Of a DNA stretch of 64,000 nucleotides, positions 33,560 through 41,450 are shown piece after piece. The notes under the pieces were generated by a model. It saw only the letters and a list, made by a program, of their open reading frames with translations, ran no database searches and was not told the origin of the DNA. A program made the position numbers and the translations under genes. The stretch spans positions 112,753 through 176,752 of the forward strand of contig MELC01000038.1 in NCBI GenBank assembly GCA_001767455.1, written 5' to 3'. Within the stretch, counting starts at the first letter, position 1. Each line of letters starts with the position of its first letter. This DNA comes from Acidobacteria bacterium RIFCSPLOWO2_12_FULL_66_21 (GTDB taxonomy: Bacteria > Acidobacteriota > Vicinamibacteria > Vicinamibacterales > 2-12-FULL-66-21).

Positions 33560-35276
33560 GCCGCGCACGTTCGCGGGCCCGATGCTGCGCGCCGCGGCGC
33601 GCACGCACCCGGGGCGCGTCCGGGCGAACAACGAGGACGTGCCGCTCGTCGATGCGGCGCGCGGGGTGTTCGGCGTCATCGACGGCATCGGCGGGCATGC
33701 CGGCGGCGAGATCGCGGCGGCGATGGCGAAAGACGTCATCGTGCAGCGGCTCGCGCGGCCCTTGGGCGCTCCGGCGGACCGCGTGCGCGAAGCCATTGCG
33801 ATTGCGAACAACGAGATCTTCAAGCGCGCCGCCGACTCCAGCGATCTCGCGGGAATGGCCTGCGTCATCACGCTCGCGCTCGTGTCCGACGGCCGGCTGA
33901 CGATCGGCCACGTCGGCGATGCGCGGCTCTACAAGCTGCGCGCCGGGGGCATCCGGAAGCTCACGCGCGATCACTCCCCCGTCGGCGAGCGCGAAGACGC
34001 CGGAGAGCTCAGCGAGGCCGACGCGATGCGTCATCCGCACCGCAACGAGGTGTTCCGCGACGTCGGGACGGTCTTCCGCGACAAGGACGAGCAGGAATTC
34101 GTCGACATCATCGACGAACCGCTCGAGCCGGACGCCGCGATCCTCCTGTGCACTGACGGCCTCAGCGACATGCTGCCCGGGTCGACCATCGCCCATATCG
34201 TGCGGCAGCACGCGGGGAGCCCCGAACAGGTCGTCGAGGCGCTGGTTGCCGCCGCGAACGATGCCGGCGGCCGCGACAACATCACCGCCGTGTACGCCGA
34301 GATGCCGCTGTTTGCCGATGCGCTCGCTGGGGGCGCCGGCCAGCGGCTGACGCCGACGGAGCCGGCCGGGGGCAACGCTGCCCAGCCCGACCGGAACGCG
34401 ATGGCCATGCCCGCCGCGCCGGCGCATGTCGGGCGCGCGCGGCGGGCGGCGCGAGCAGTCGTATCGAGCCGCATGACCTGGTTCGCCGCCGGCGCCGTCG
34501 TTGGCGTCATCGGCGCGCTCGCGCTCACGATGTACGTTGCCACCACCCAGGTGCGTGCCCCGCGGACGCTGATCGTTGCGCCGGGCCGCACGTCGTCGTT
34601 CACCAGCATCACCGCCGCGATCGCCTCGGCGAGCCCCGGAGATGTGGTGCGCGTCGAGCCAGGCGTGTACCGCGAAGTGGTCGAAGTCCGCGACGGAATC
34701 GATCTGGTCGCGAGCAGGCCGGGGACCGTGACGATCGTTGCCTCCGCGGATGCCGCCCGGCCGCCCCTGTCGATCGTCGGCGCCCTGAACGTCCGGATCG
34801 CCGGAATCAGGATTGAGGCGGAGAAGTCGGCCGAGATCGGCGTCCGGATCACGGCGCCCGAGGCCACACTGGAGCTTGTCGAAATCGTGGGGCCGTTTCG
34901 CCACGCGTTTGCCCTCTCGCCCGGATCGTCCATCAGCGTGCGTGGCAGCCGAATCGCGGTCACGGGCACGCTGCTCGCGGTGCCCGACGATGGTCACGCG
35001 ACATTCGTCAACTCCATCCTGATGCGCACCGCCACCACAGCATTGAGCGAACCGGCGATCTCCGCGAGCCCGTCAGCCCACCTCGTCCTGCGCGGAAACG
35101 TGTTCAACGGTTTTGGCTCCGACATCGTCGAGGGCGTCACGGAGGCGCAGCGCGCGCAGCTCGTCGGAGGCAACACCGTCGTCGCCGCCGGCCGTGGCGG
35201 GCCCGGTGTGTCAGAGCCGGCGGCGGGACGCGGGTCGAGCGTGCCCCGGTCACGCACCCCAAGGGGCGGCCGCTGA
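33552..35276 (+). CDS. Membrane PP2C-type Ser/Thr phosphatase with external beta-helix domain
   Basis: 574 residues from a GTG at 33552. Residues 10-250 are a PP2C catalytic domain with all metal-site motifs: VRANNEDVPL, FGVIDGIGGHAGGEIAA, GHVGDARLYKL, RDHSPVGE, CTDGLSDMLPG and GGRDNITAV. After a linker a single helix (residues about 309-333) crosses the membrane. The external part (340-540) looks like a right-handed beta-helix: SFTSITAAIASASPGDVVRV, repeated short strands ending in isoleucine/valine ladders, and the final VLRGNVFNGFG. The PstP phosphatase of actinobacteria has the same topology but a different outer domain. It would reverse the action of the kinase encoded next (one-base overlap, TGATG). 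Confidence 0.9.
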   Translation: MAEPRTFAGPMLRAAARTHPGRVRANNEDVPLVDAARGVFGVIDGIGGHAGGEIAAAMAKDVIVQRLARPLGAPADRVREAIAIANNEIFKRAADSSDLAGMACVITLALVSDGRLTIGHVGDARLYKLRAGGIRKLTRDHSPVGEREDAGELSEADAMRHPHRNEVFRDVGTVFRDKDEQEFVDIIDEPLEPDAAILLCTDGLSDMLPGSTIAHIVRQHAGSPEQVVEALVAAANDAGGRDNITAVYAEMPLFADALAGGAGQRLTPTEPAGGNAAQPDRNAMAMPAAPAHVGRARRAARAVVSSRMTWFAAGAVVGVIGALALTMYVATTQVRAPRTLIVAPGRTSSFTSITAAIASASPGDVVRVEPGVYREVVEVRDGIDLVASRPGTVTIVASADAARPPLSIVGALNVRIAGIRIEAEKSAEIGVRITAPEATLELVEIVGPFRHAFALSPGSSISVRGSRIAVTGTLLAVPDDGHATFVNSILMRTATTALSEPAISASPSAHLVLRGNVFNGFGSDIVEGVTEAQRAQLVGGNTVVAAGRGGPGVSEPAAGRGSSVPRSRTPRGGR

Positions 35277-37189
35277 TGGCGCGTGGCGACTTCGAGATCG
35301 TCGACGAGAAGCCGATCGGCTGCGGCCAGTTCGGAACGGTGTTCCGTGCCCGGCGCCGCGGCGACGGCAGGATCGCGGCGCTCAAACTGATCCTGCACCA
35401 GGGGGAGAACGGGGCGGACGCGATCGCGGCGGAGCGGCGCGGCGCAATCCTCCAGCAGGGGTTCGCGTCGCTGCACGGCATGGTGCCAGACGTGTTCGAG
35501 TTCGGCGACGACGGAAACGACTTCTTCATCGCGATGGAGCTCGTCGAGGGCCCTTCGCTCGAGGAACGGCTGCGCGGCGGTGCCCTTCCCTGCGACGAGG
35601 CGGTCGGCCATGCGTTGTGGTTGTGCGAGTTCCTCGACAAGGCACACGCGTTCTCGCCGGTGGTGGAAGGACGTCCCTACCGGCTGCTTCACAACGACCT
35701 CAAACCGGCGCACCTGAAGATCCCCGATACCGGCGAGCGGAAGGTGCTCGACTTCGGCATCGCGAAAGCGCTCGAGGAGACACGGGAGCTCGCGACCGAC
35801 GTGGGCCGCACGATCGCGTATGCCGCCCCGGAACGCCTGCTGTCCGAGCACGTCAACGTGCACGCGGATTTCTGGTCGCTGGGCGTGGTGCTCTATGAAA
35901 TGGCGTCGGGCCATCGGCCGTACCCGGCCCTCGAGGGCCCGCGTTATCGCCGTCAGCTGTACAGCGCGATCACGACAAATGCGCCCCGGGCGCCGCTGCC
36001 ACGTGACTGCCCGCAGCACCTGCAGGGCATCATCAACCGGCTGCTCGCGTTTCAGCCGGAGCACCGCTACCAGAGCGCGGCCGAGATCCACGCGGACCTC
36101 GAGCGGTTTGCCAGGGGGGAGACTCCGGCGGCCGCGGCCTACTTCGACACGCCGCTGACGGTGCCGGTGGCGAGGACGCCGGGTGCCACGGTCGCGGAGC
36201 TGTCACCGGTGTCGCTCGTCCCGCCGCCGGTGATCCCGTCGATACCACCGACCGATCCGGTGCCCCCCTCTGGCTCGCCGCGAGCGGCTATCCCGCCGAC
36301 GGAACCCACCCGTCCAGTCGAAATTCGTCCGGCGTCACGCCGGTCGTTTGCGAGCCGCCTGGCAACCGCGACGCTGACGATGGCGTTCCTGTTGATCGTG
36401 GTCACCGAAGGCGTGGCCTGGCTGTTCGCGGAGCGTTTCCGCGACACCCTTCCGTCGATCGACGAGCGCACGGTGACGGCGAGCCGGGGGGCGTACGACG
36501 CCGTCGAGCGCTGGTCGCTGTTCGATCTCGGCCTCAGGCTGCGCGTGAACAGGCCGCTCGTGTCCAGGCTGCGCACGGTCGGCGATCAGGTGATTGCCGA
36601 CTACCGCCGCGAGCTGCCGACGATGGGGCCCGAAGAATGGAGCCAGGCCCAGGCCGCGTTCAACTGGACGCGAGCGCTCTCGCCGCACGACACCAGTCTG
36701 CGAGCGAAGGAGCTCACGGCGGAGGGCCACGTTCGGCGCCTCGCGGCGCAGAAGGCGCGGCCGGCGGCGAGCGCGACCGCGATGGCGCAGACTGCGGTCG
36801 CGCGCTTTCGGGATGCCGCTCTGTCCGATCCGCGCTCGTTCGATCCGTACGTCGCGATGGCCGTGACACAGGTCTACGCGCTGGGCGATGTCGACGGCGC
36901 GCTGTCGTCGCTCGAGGAGGCAACGAAGAGGGGCTACCCGGCGACAAGACGCGAGACGGCGCTGCGGGGAGACGCATACATGCGCCGTGGGCTGACGGGC
37001 GGCAAACGCGCGGCCGTGCTCACGGGCGACGAGCGCAACGGCGCGCTCGTCCAGGCCAGAGTCGATTTCGAACAATGTGTCTCCTGGTTCTCACAGATCG
37101 TGGACTTCGGGAATGCGGCGCACAACCTCGAATCGTGCAAGGCGGAGATTCGCCGGATCGATCGGCAAATCGACGTCGAAGGTTGGTGA
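35276..37189 (+). CDS. Membrane Ser/Thr protein kinase with atypical catalytic loop
   Basis: 637 residues. Kinase domain residues 5-275: glycine loop IGCGQFGTVFRAR, lysine in AALKLIL, catalytic loop LLHNDLKPAHLKI (H139-N-D141), DFG at 159-161 in VLDFGIAK, YAAPERL and FWSLGVVLYEMASG. The catalytic aspartate and lysine are kept, but the arginine of HRD is asparagine and the metal-binding asparagine (position 146) is histidine. A proline-rich linker precedes one membrane helix (about 362-384). The external region is helical with TPR-like spacing (FDPYVAMAVTQVYALGDVDG, ATRRETALRGDAYMRRG). It could sense the envelope and act on the FHA proteins and the SEDS-PBP. Activity needs testing because of the altered loop. 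Confidence 0.88.
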   Translation: MARGDFEIVDEKPIGCGQFGTVFRARRRGDGRIAALKLILHQGENGADAIAAERRGAILQQGFASLHGMVPDVFEFGDDGNDFFIAMELVEGPSLEERLRGGALPCDEAVGHALWLCEFLDKAHAFSPVVEGRPYRLLHNDLKPAHLKIPDTGERKVLDFGIAKALEETRELATDVGRTIAYAAPERLLSEHVNVHADFWSLGVVLYEMASGHRPYPALEGPRYRRQLYSAITTNAPRAPLPRDCPQHLQGIINRLLAFQPEHRYQSAAEIHADLERFARGETPAAAAYFDTPLTVPVARTPGATVAELSPVSLVPPPVIPSIPPTDPVPPSGSPRAAIPPTEPTRPVEIRPASRRSFASRLATATLTMAFLLIVVTEGVAWLFAERFRDTLPSIDERTVTASRGAYDAVERWSLFDLGLRLRVNRPLVSRLRTVGDQVIADYRRELPTMGPEEWSQAQAAFNWTRALSPHDTSLRAKELTAEGHVRRLAAQKARPAASATAMAQTAVARFRDAALSDPRSFDPYVAMAVTQVYALGDVDGALSSLEEATKRGYPATRRETALRGDAYMRRGLTGGKRAAVLTGDERNGALVQARVDFEQCVSWFSQIVDFGNAAHNLESCKAEIRRIDRQIDVEGW

Positions 37190-37191
37190 CC

Positions 37192-40100
37192 ATGCGTGTC
37201 ATCGCGCCAGCCCCGGCCTTCAGCCGCACGTCCGGACGGCAGCAGCGCTCGCTCAACGTCGAGTTGCTCGGCCTGGCCGCCGCGTCGATCGTCGTGCTCT
37301 TCGGAATCGTGCTCGCGTACGCGGCGAAAGTGGCCAGGGTGGACGAGGTCGCGCCCGCCGGCGGCGTCATCCCGCTCTACGCGCTCGCTTCCCCCGCGGA
37401 TCTCGAGCCGGTGCTGACGCAGTTCCCCTCGCCGATCGAGCGGCAGACGGCGGCCCTCGCCCTCTACCGGCGCGCGACGTCGCCGCGGGCGCCCCTCGAT
37501 CACGTGGGCGCCCTGGCCGACGTGAGCGTTCCAGCCGCCACCGTCCGCGCCGATCGACGCCTGGTGCGGCTCGGCGCCGAGCTGGCTCGCCGCCCCGGTC
37601 TCAGCGAGGTCCGTGTCTTGTCCCGTTCCGACATCGTCTCGATGAAACCGCGGCTCGCCGTGCGAAGCCTGGCCCAGTTCAATCGTCGCGTCGCGCGCGC
37701 GATGGCCGTGTTCATCGCCGCGTTCTGGGTCGCGCACCTGCTCCGGCGCTGGCGCCGGCGGCACGACGACCCCCTCGTATTGCCGGCACTCATGCTGCTC
37801 TGCGGCGTCGGTCTCATGACGATGATCGCGTTGCGCGATCCGCTGCGCGACACGATCGCCGCGAGCGCCTTCGCGAGTGGCACCGCGCTCGGCATGGTGC
37901 TCCTCGTGCTGGCATCGGAGGTGGACTTCGAAGCGTCGCCGCTCCGGCGCGCCGTGGCCCTCCCGCTCGCGCTCGCCCTCGCGCTCGCCACGATGCTGCT
38001 CGCCTTCGGGAGCGGACCGGGCTCGAGCGGAGTGAAAGTCAACCTGTTCGGCGCGCAGCCTGTGGAAGTCATCCGGCTGCTCGTCGTGTTTGCGCTTGCG
38101 GCGTACTTCGGCCGCCGTCTCGAGCTGGTGCGCGAGCTGTCGGAGCCCCCGACCGCGTCACGCCCGTGGCTGCGCTACCTCAGCGTGCCGCGGTGGAGAG
38201 ACGTGCGGCCGGTCGTGGTGAGCATGGCCCTGGTCCTGGCCTTCTTCTTCCTCCAGAAGGACCTCGGGCCCGCGCTCGTCCTCTCCTGCGTGTTCCTCGG
38301 TCTGTTCGGCATCGCGCGCGGCAAGGTGGGCCTGGTCGTCGCCGGATTTGCGCTGCTCCTGGCGGGATTCACCGTCGCGTACTGGACCGGGGTGCCGTCG
38401 CTCGTGCGCGACCGCGTCATGATCTGGGGCGACCCGTGGAACAACGGCGTGCCTGGCGGAAACCACGTGGCGCACGGTCTATGGGCGCTGGCGACGGGCG
38501 GGCCGTGGGGCAGCGGTGCCGGACTGGGCAGCCCGAACGCGATCCCTGAAGGCCACACCGATTTCGTGCTCGCTGCCGTCGGCGAGGAGCTCGGCTACGT
38601 GGGCCTGGCGGTCGTCGTCGCGCTGTACGGGTTCCTGTGCTGGCGCTGCCTGCGGATCGCGCTGCGCGCGCCGGGCGACTTCTCGACGTTCCTGGCGGCG
38701 GGCGTGGTGCTCGTGCTCAGCGTGCAGGCGTTCGTCATCGCCGCCGGCCTGCTCGCGCTCGTGCCGCTCTCCGGCGTCGTGACGCCGTTTCTGAGCTACG
38801 GCCGCTCGTCGATGCTGGCCAATTGCCTCGCCCTCGGCCTCGTGCTGTCGGTGGGACGCCGGCAGGCGGACGCGCGGGAACACATGCGGCGGCCCGTTCG
38901 CATGCTTGGCGCCGTGCTGGCCGTCGCCGGCGCGGTCATCCTCTCGCGCGTCACCTGGGTGCAGGTCGTCCATGCCGACGAGATGGCGGCGGCCTCGAGC
39001 CTGACGCAGCAGGCGGATGGCGGATACCGCTTCGAGTACAACCCGCGGCTCCTCTCGGCGGCGCGCACGCTGGCGCGCGGCACCATCTACGACCGCAACC
39101 GGCTGCCGCTCGCAACCAGCCGGCCGGATGAAATCGCCACGCTGGCGGCCACCTACGATGCGGCGGGCGGGGTGGCGCCCGAGGCGTGCAGCGACCTCTC
39201 CACCCGTTGCTACCCGCTCGGCGGGTTTGCGTTTCACGCGGTGGGGGACTGGACGCACCAGGCGAACTGGGCCGCGCGGAACTCCTCGTACGTCGAGCGC
39301 GACAGCGACGCGCGGCTGAAAGGCTACGACGATCGCGCGCAGGTCGTTGACGTGGTCAATCCACGCACCGGCCGGCGTGACCGCGCGATCCGCCGTGATT
39401 TCAGCGTGCTGCTGCCGCTCGTTCGCCAGAGATATCGGTCCGGCGGCGATGCCGTGCGGGCGCTGCGATCGCGCGACCGCGACGTGCACAGCTCGCTGGA
39501 CGCGAGGCTCCAGGTGCGCGTGGCCGCGGCGCTGCGAGACGGCATTCTGTCAGGCGGGTTCGCGCGGGGCGCCGCTGTCGTCCTCGATGCCGGCACCGGC
39601 GAGGTCCTTGCGGCGGCAAGCTATCCATGGCCCGATGCGAGCGACCTGGAACGAGCGAGCCTGGGGCCGATGGATCGCGACGGCGCGGCACGGTGGCTCG
39701 ACCGGGCTCGCTACGGCCTCTACGCCCCGGGCTCCACGTTCAAGCTCGTCGTCGCGGGGGCCGCGCTGCGCGGCCATCACGACGGCGCGCGGTTCACGTG
39801 CGTGCGGCTGCCGGACGGCCGCGTGGGCAACTACGTGCGCGGATCGTCCCGGCCCGTTCGCGACGACCCGATGGACACGGCGCCTCACGGCGACGTGGAT
39901 CTCGACCGCGGGCTGATCGTCTCGTGCAACGCGTACTTCGCGCAGCTTGCCGTTGCGCTCGGACCGCGCGCCGTGCTCGACGCGGCGGCGCCGTTCCAGA
40001 TCGACGTGGCGCGCACGGCCACGCCCGAAGCCCTGCGGCCGTGGCTGGCGCAGGTCGGCTACGGGCAGGGCGAGGCCCTCGTGTCGCCGCTCAAGCTGGC

Positions 40101-40569
40101 GCGCGTATCCGCGTCCATCGGATCGGGCGGGACGATCGCACCGGTGCGGTGGGGGCCGGTGGAGGCAACGCGGCAGGATGACGCCTCGCCGCGGTTCCTC
40201 TCGGGAGAAGACGCGGACCGCCTCGCGCGCGCCATGCGGGCCGTGGTGACGTCCGGCACGGGGCGGGCGCTGCGATCGCATGCGGTCGCGATCGCCGGCA
40301 AGACCGGCACGGCTGAAGTCACCGGCGCGCCCGCGCACTCGTGGTTCACCGGCTTCGCGCCGTATGGACCCGGCGGTTCTGCGAGCGCCCAGCGCCCGGT
40401 GCCCGGCGCGGCCGGTTTGTCCAGCGCCCGGCGCCCAGCGCCCAGCGCCCGGGATCGCCGTATCGCCTTCGCGGTGATCGTGGAGAACGCGGGCTATGGG
40501 AGCCGCGCCGCGGCACCGATCGCGGGACACATCGTGTCGGCCGCGAAGGAACTCGGACTGATTCGGTAG
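37192..40569 (+). CDS. SEDS (RodA/FtsW) glycosyltransferase fused to a class B penicillin-binding protein
   Basis: 1125 residues. Residues 1-560 are a SEDS polymerase: multiple membrane helices, with KDLGPALVLSCVFLGLFG, the motif PEGHTDFVLAAVGEELG (H455-T-D457-F) carrying the acidic residue implicated in SEDS activity, and VTPFLSYGRSSML. A hydrophilic insert of about 115 residues (47-163) separates helices 1 and 2. After one more helix (LGAVLAVAGAVILSRVTWVQ) the class B PBP begins with RGTIYDRNRLPLATS (629-). Transpeptidase motifs are complete: S848-T-F-K851, S911-C-N913 and K1037-T-G-T. It would polymerise and crosslink peptidoglycan in one chain. It starts two bases after the kinase stop. 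A repeat-derived insert lies at about 1063-1088, and the stop codon is inside a repeat element. Confidence 0.93.
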   Translation: MRVIAPAPAFSRTSGRQQRSLNVELLGLAAASIVVLFGIVLAYAAKVARVDEVAPAGGVIPLYALASPADLEPVLTQFPSPIERQTAALALYRRATSPRAPLDHVGALADVSVPAATVRADRRLVRLGAELARRPGLSEVRVLSRSDIVSMKPRLAVRSLAQFNRRVARAMAVFIAAFWVAHLLRRWRRRHDDPLVLPALMLLCGVGLMTMIALRDPLRDTIAASAFASGTALGMVLLVLASEVDFEASPLRRAVALPLALALALATMLLAFGSGPGSSGVKVNLFGAQPVEVIRLLVVFALAAYFGRRLELVRELSEPPTASRPWLRYLSVPRWRDVRPVVVSMALVLAFFFLQKDLGPALVLSCVFLGLFGIARGKVGLVVAGFALLLAGFTVAYWTGVPSLVRDRVMIWGDPWNNGVPGGNHVAHGLWALATGGPWGSGAGLGSPNAIPEGHTDFVLAAVGEELGYVGLAVVVALYGFLCWRCLRIALRAPGDFSTFLAAGVVLVLSVQAFVIAAGLLALVPLSGVVTPFLSYGRSSMLANCLALGLVLSVGRRQADAREHMRRPVRMLGAVLAVAGAVILSRVTWVQVVHADEMAAASSLTQQADGGYRFEYNPRLLSAARTLARGTIYDRNRLPLATSRPDEIATLAATYDAAGGVAPEACSDLSTRCYPLGGFAFHAVGDWTHQANWAARNSSYVERDSDARLKGYDDRAQVVDVVNPRTGRRDRAIRRDFSVLLPLVRQRYRSGGDAVRALRSRDRDVHSSLDARLQVRVAAALRDGILSGGFARGAAVVLDAGTGEVLAAASYPWPDASDLERASLGPMDRDGAARWLDRARYGLYAPGSTFKLVVAGAALRGHHDGARFTCVRLPDGRVGNYVRGSSRPVRDDPMDTAPHGDVDLDRGLIVSCNAYFAQLAVALGPRAVLDAAAPFQIDVARTATPEALRPWLAQVGYGQGEALVSPLKLARVSASIGSGGTIAPVRWGPVEATRQDDASPRFLSGEDADRLARAMRAVVTSGTGRALRSHAVAIAGKTGTAEVTGAPAHSWFTGFAPYGPGGSASAQRPVPGAAGLSSARRPAPSARDRRIAFAVIVENAGYGSRAAAPIAGHIVSAAKELGLIR
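40378..40455 (+). repeat. In-frame GCGCCCAG-rich repeat insert in the PBP domain
   Basis: Several copies of CAGCGCCCGG and GCGCCCAGCGCCC follow each other and are translated as alanine/proline/arginine-rich residues about 1063-1088, between GFAPYGPGG and RRIAFAVIVENAGYG. In ordinary class B PBPs these two elements are separated by only a few residues, so the repeat is an insertion into a surface hairpin behind the KTGT strand. Confidence 0.65.
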
Positions 40570-40570
40570 C

Positions 40571-40588
40571 GCAGCCCTTCAGGGCTGC
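40571..40588 (+). repeat. Interspersed palindrome GCAGCCCTTCAGGGCTGC
   Basis: A perfect palindrome with TAGC just before it; that TAG is the stop codon of the SEDS-PBP gene. It can fold into a hairpin between the fusion gene and the FHA gene 18 bases further on. Confidence 0.85.
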
Positions 40589-40605
40589 CTTGAAACGGGG
40601 ACGTC

Positions 40606-41385
40606 ATGACACCGCTCTTGAACGCCGGCCGCAAGCTGCACGCGCGCGTGCGCAGTTTCTTCGACACGCCCCTTGACGCCACGGCGCTGCCTCTCGAACT
40701 CCTTCAGGCCGCGCTCGACCAGCTCGAACGACAAGCGCAGCCGTCCGGCCGCGGGGCGCGCGTCTTCCCGTACAACCGCGTCGTCGTGCACGTGGCGCAG
40801 CCCGACGGAGATCGCGCGGCGATCGAGGCGGTCTTCGTCGAGTTCCCCGCGCGCCTCCGCGAACGGCTCGCGGAGGTCCGCTGCGACCTGCCCGCGGACT
40901 TTCAGGCCCGCGCCGCGTACTACGACGAGGCGCCCGCCGGCCGCGGCGTGCTGTGGGTCGAGTGCGGCAACGAAGGCGAAGCTCACACGGTCGCGGATCG
41001 CGAGGTGCCCCGGCTCCGCGTGACCGTCGTGAAGGGGCAATGCGAACAGCCTGAGTACGCATTCCAGGAAGGGGGCATCGCGATCGGCCGCGGGACCGAG
41101 CCCACCGACACCCTCGGTCGCGTGCGGCGCAACCACGTCGCCTTTCTCGAGGTGCGCGACGGGGTGAGCGAGACCGTCGCCCGCGCGCACGCGCGGCTGC
41201 AGTTCGATCCCGCCACACGGTCGTACCAGTTGTTCAACGAGTCCGGCAGCAACCCGACGTTCCTGCTGCGCGAGGGGCGGAGCATCCGTCTCGCGCCACG
41301 GGACCCCCGCGGCGTGCGCGTGCAATCGGGCGACGAGGTGCAGCTGGGGCGTGCGGTCCTGAAACTTGGCATCGAGGACCGCTGA
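40606..41385 (+). CDS. FHA-domain protein with FhaA-like N-terminal domain
   Basis: 259 residues. Residues 1-105 (LNAGRKLHARVRSFFDTPLD, LPLELLQAALDQLERQAQ, ARVFPYNRVVVHVAQPDG) match the pattern of the FhaA N-terminal (DUF3662-like) domain. Residues about 160-255 form an FHA domain, with GIAIGRGTEPTDTLGRVRRN, VSETVARAHARLQFD and SYQLFNESGSNPTFLLREG. The FHA loop is less canonical than in the first FHA gene of the operon; the SxxH-type pocket is ARAHARL. It lies 36 bases after the SEDS-PBP gene, separated by a palindrome. Together with the first FHA gene it brackets the phosphatase-kinase-polymerase set, and likely scaffolds phosphorylated partners. Confidence 0.82.
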   Translation: MTPLLNAGRKLHARVRSFFDTPLDATALPLELLQAALDQLERQAQPSGRGARVFPYNRVVVHVAQPDGDRAAIEAVFVEFPARLRERLAEVRCDLPADFQARAAYYDEAPAGRGVLWVECGNEGEAHTVADREVPRLRVTVVKGQCEQPEYAFQEGGIAIGRGTEPTDTLGRVRRNHVAFLEVRDGVSETVARAHARLQFDPATRSYQLFNESGSNPTFLLREGRSIRLAPRDPRGVRVQSGDEVQLGRAVLKLGIEDR

Positions 41386-41427
41386 AGCACACGGAAGCAC
41401 ACTGAATTGTCGCTGAGTTCCTGTAGC

Positions 41428-41445
41428 GCAGCCCTTCAGGGCTGC
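41428..41445 (+). repeat. Interspersed palindrome GCAGCCCTTCAGGGCTGC
   Basis: Identical core to the copy at 40571-40588 and again preceded by TGTAGC. It lies between the FHA gene and the YjbQ-family gene, five bases before the latter's ATG, so it replaces the usual ribosome-site region. Confidence 0.85.
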
Positions 41446-41450
41446 TTCGG

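Noticed and set aside
36637-37191. Extension of the SEDS-PBP frame into the kinase gene
   Set aside because: The extra codons are antisense-like shadows of the kinase; the ATG at 37192 directly after the kinase stop fits the operon and the protein family.
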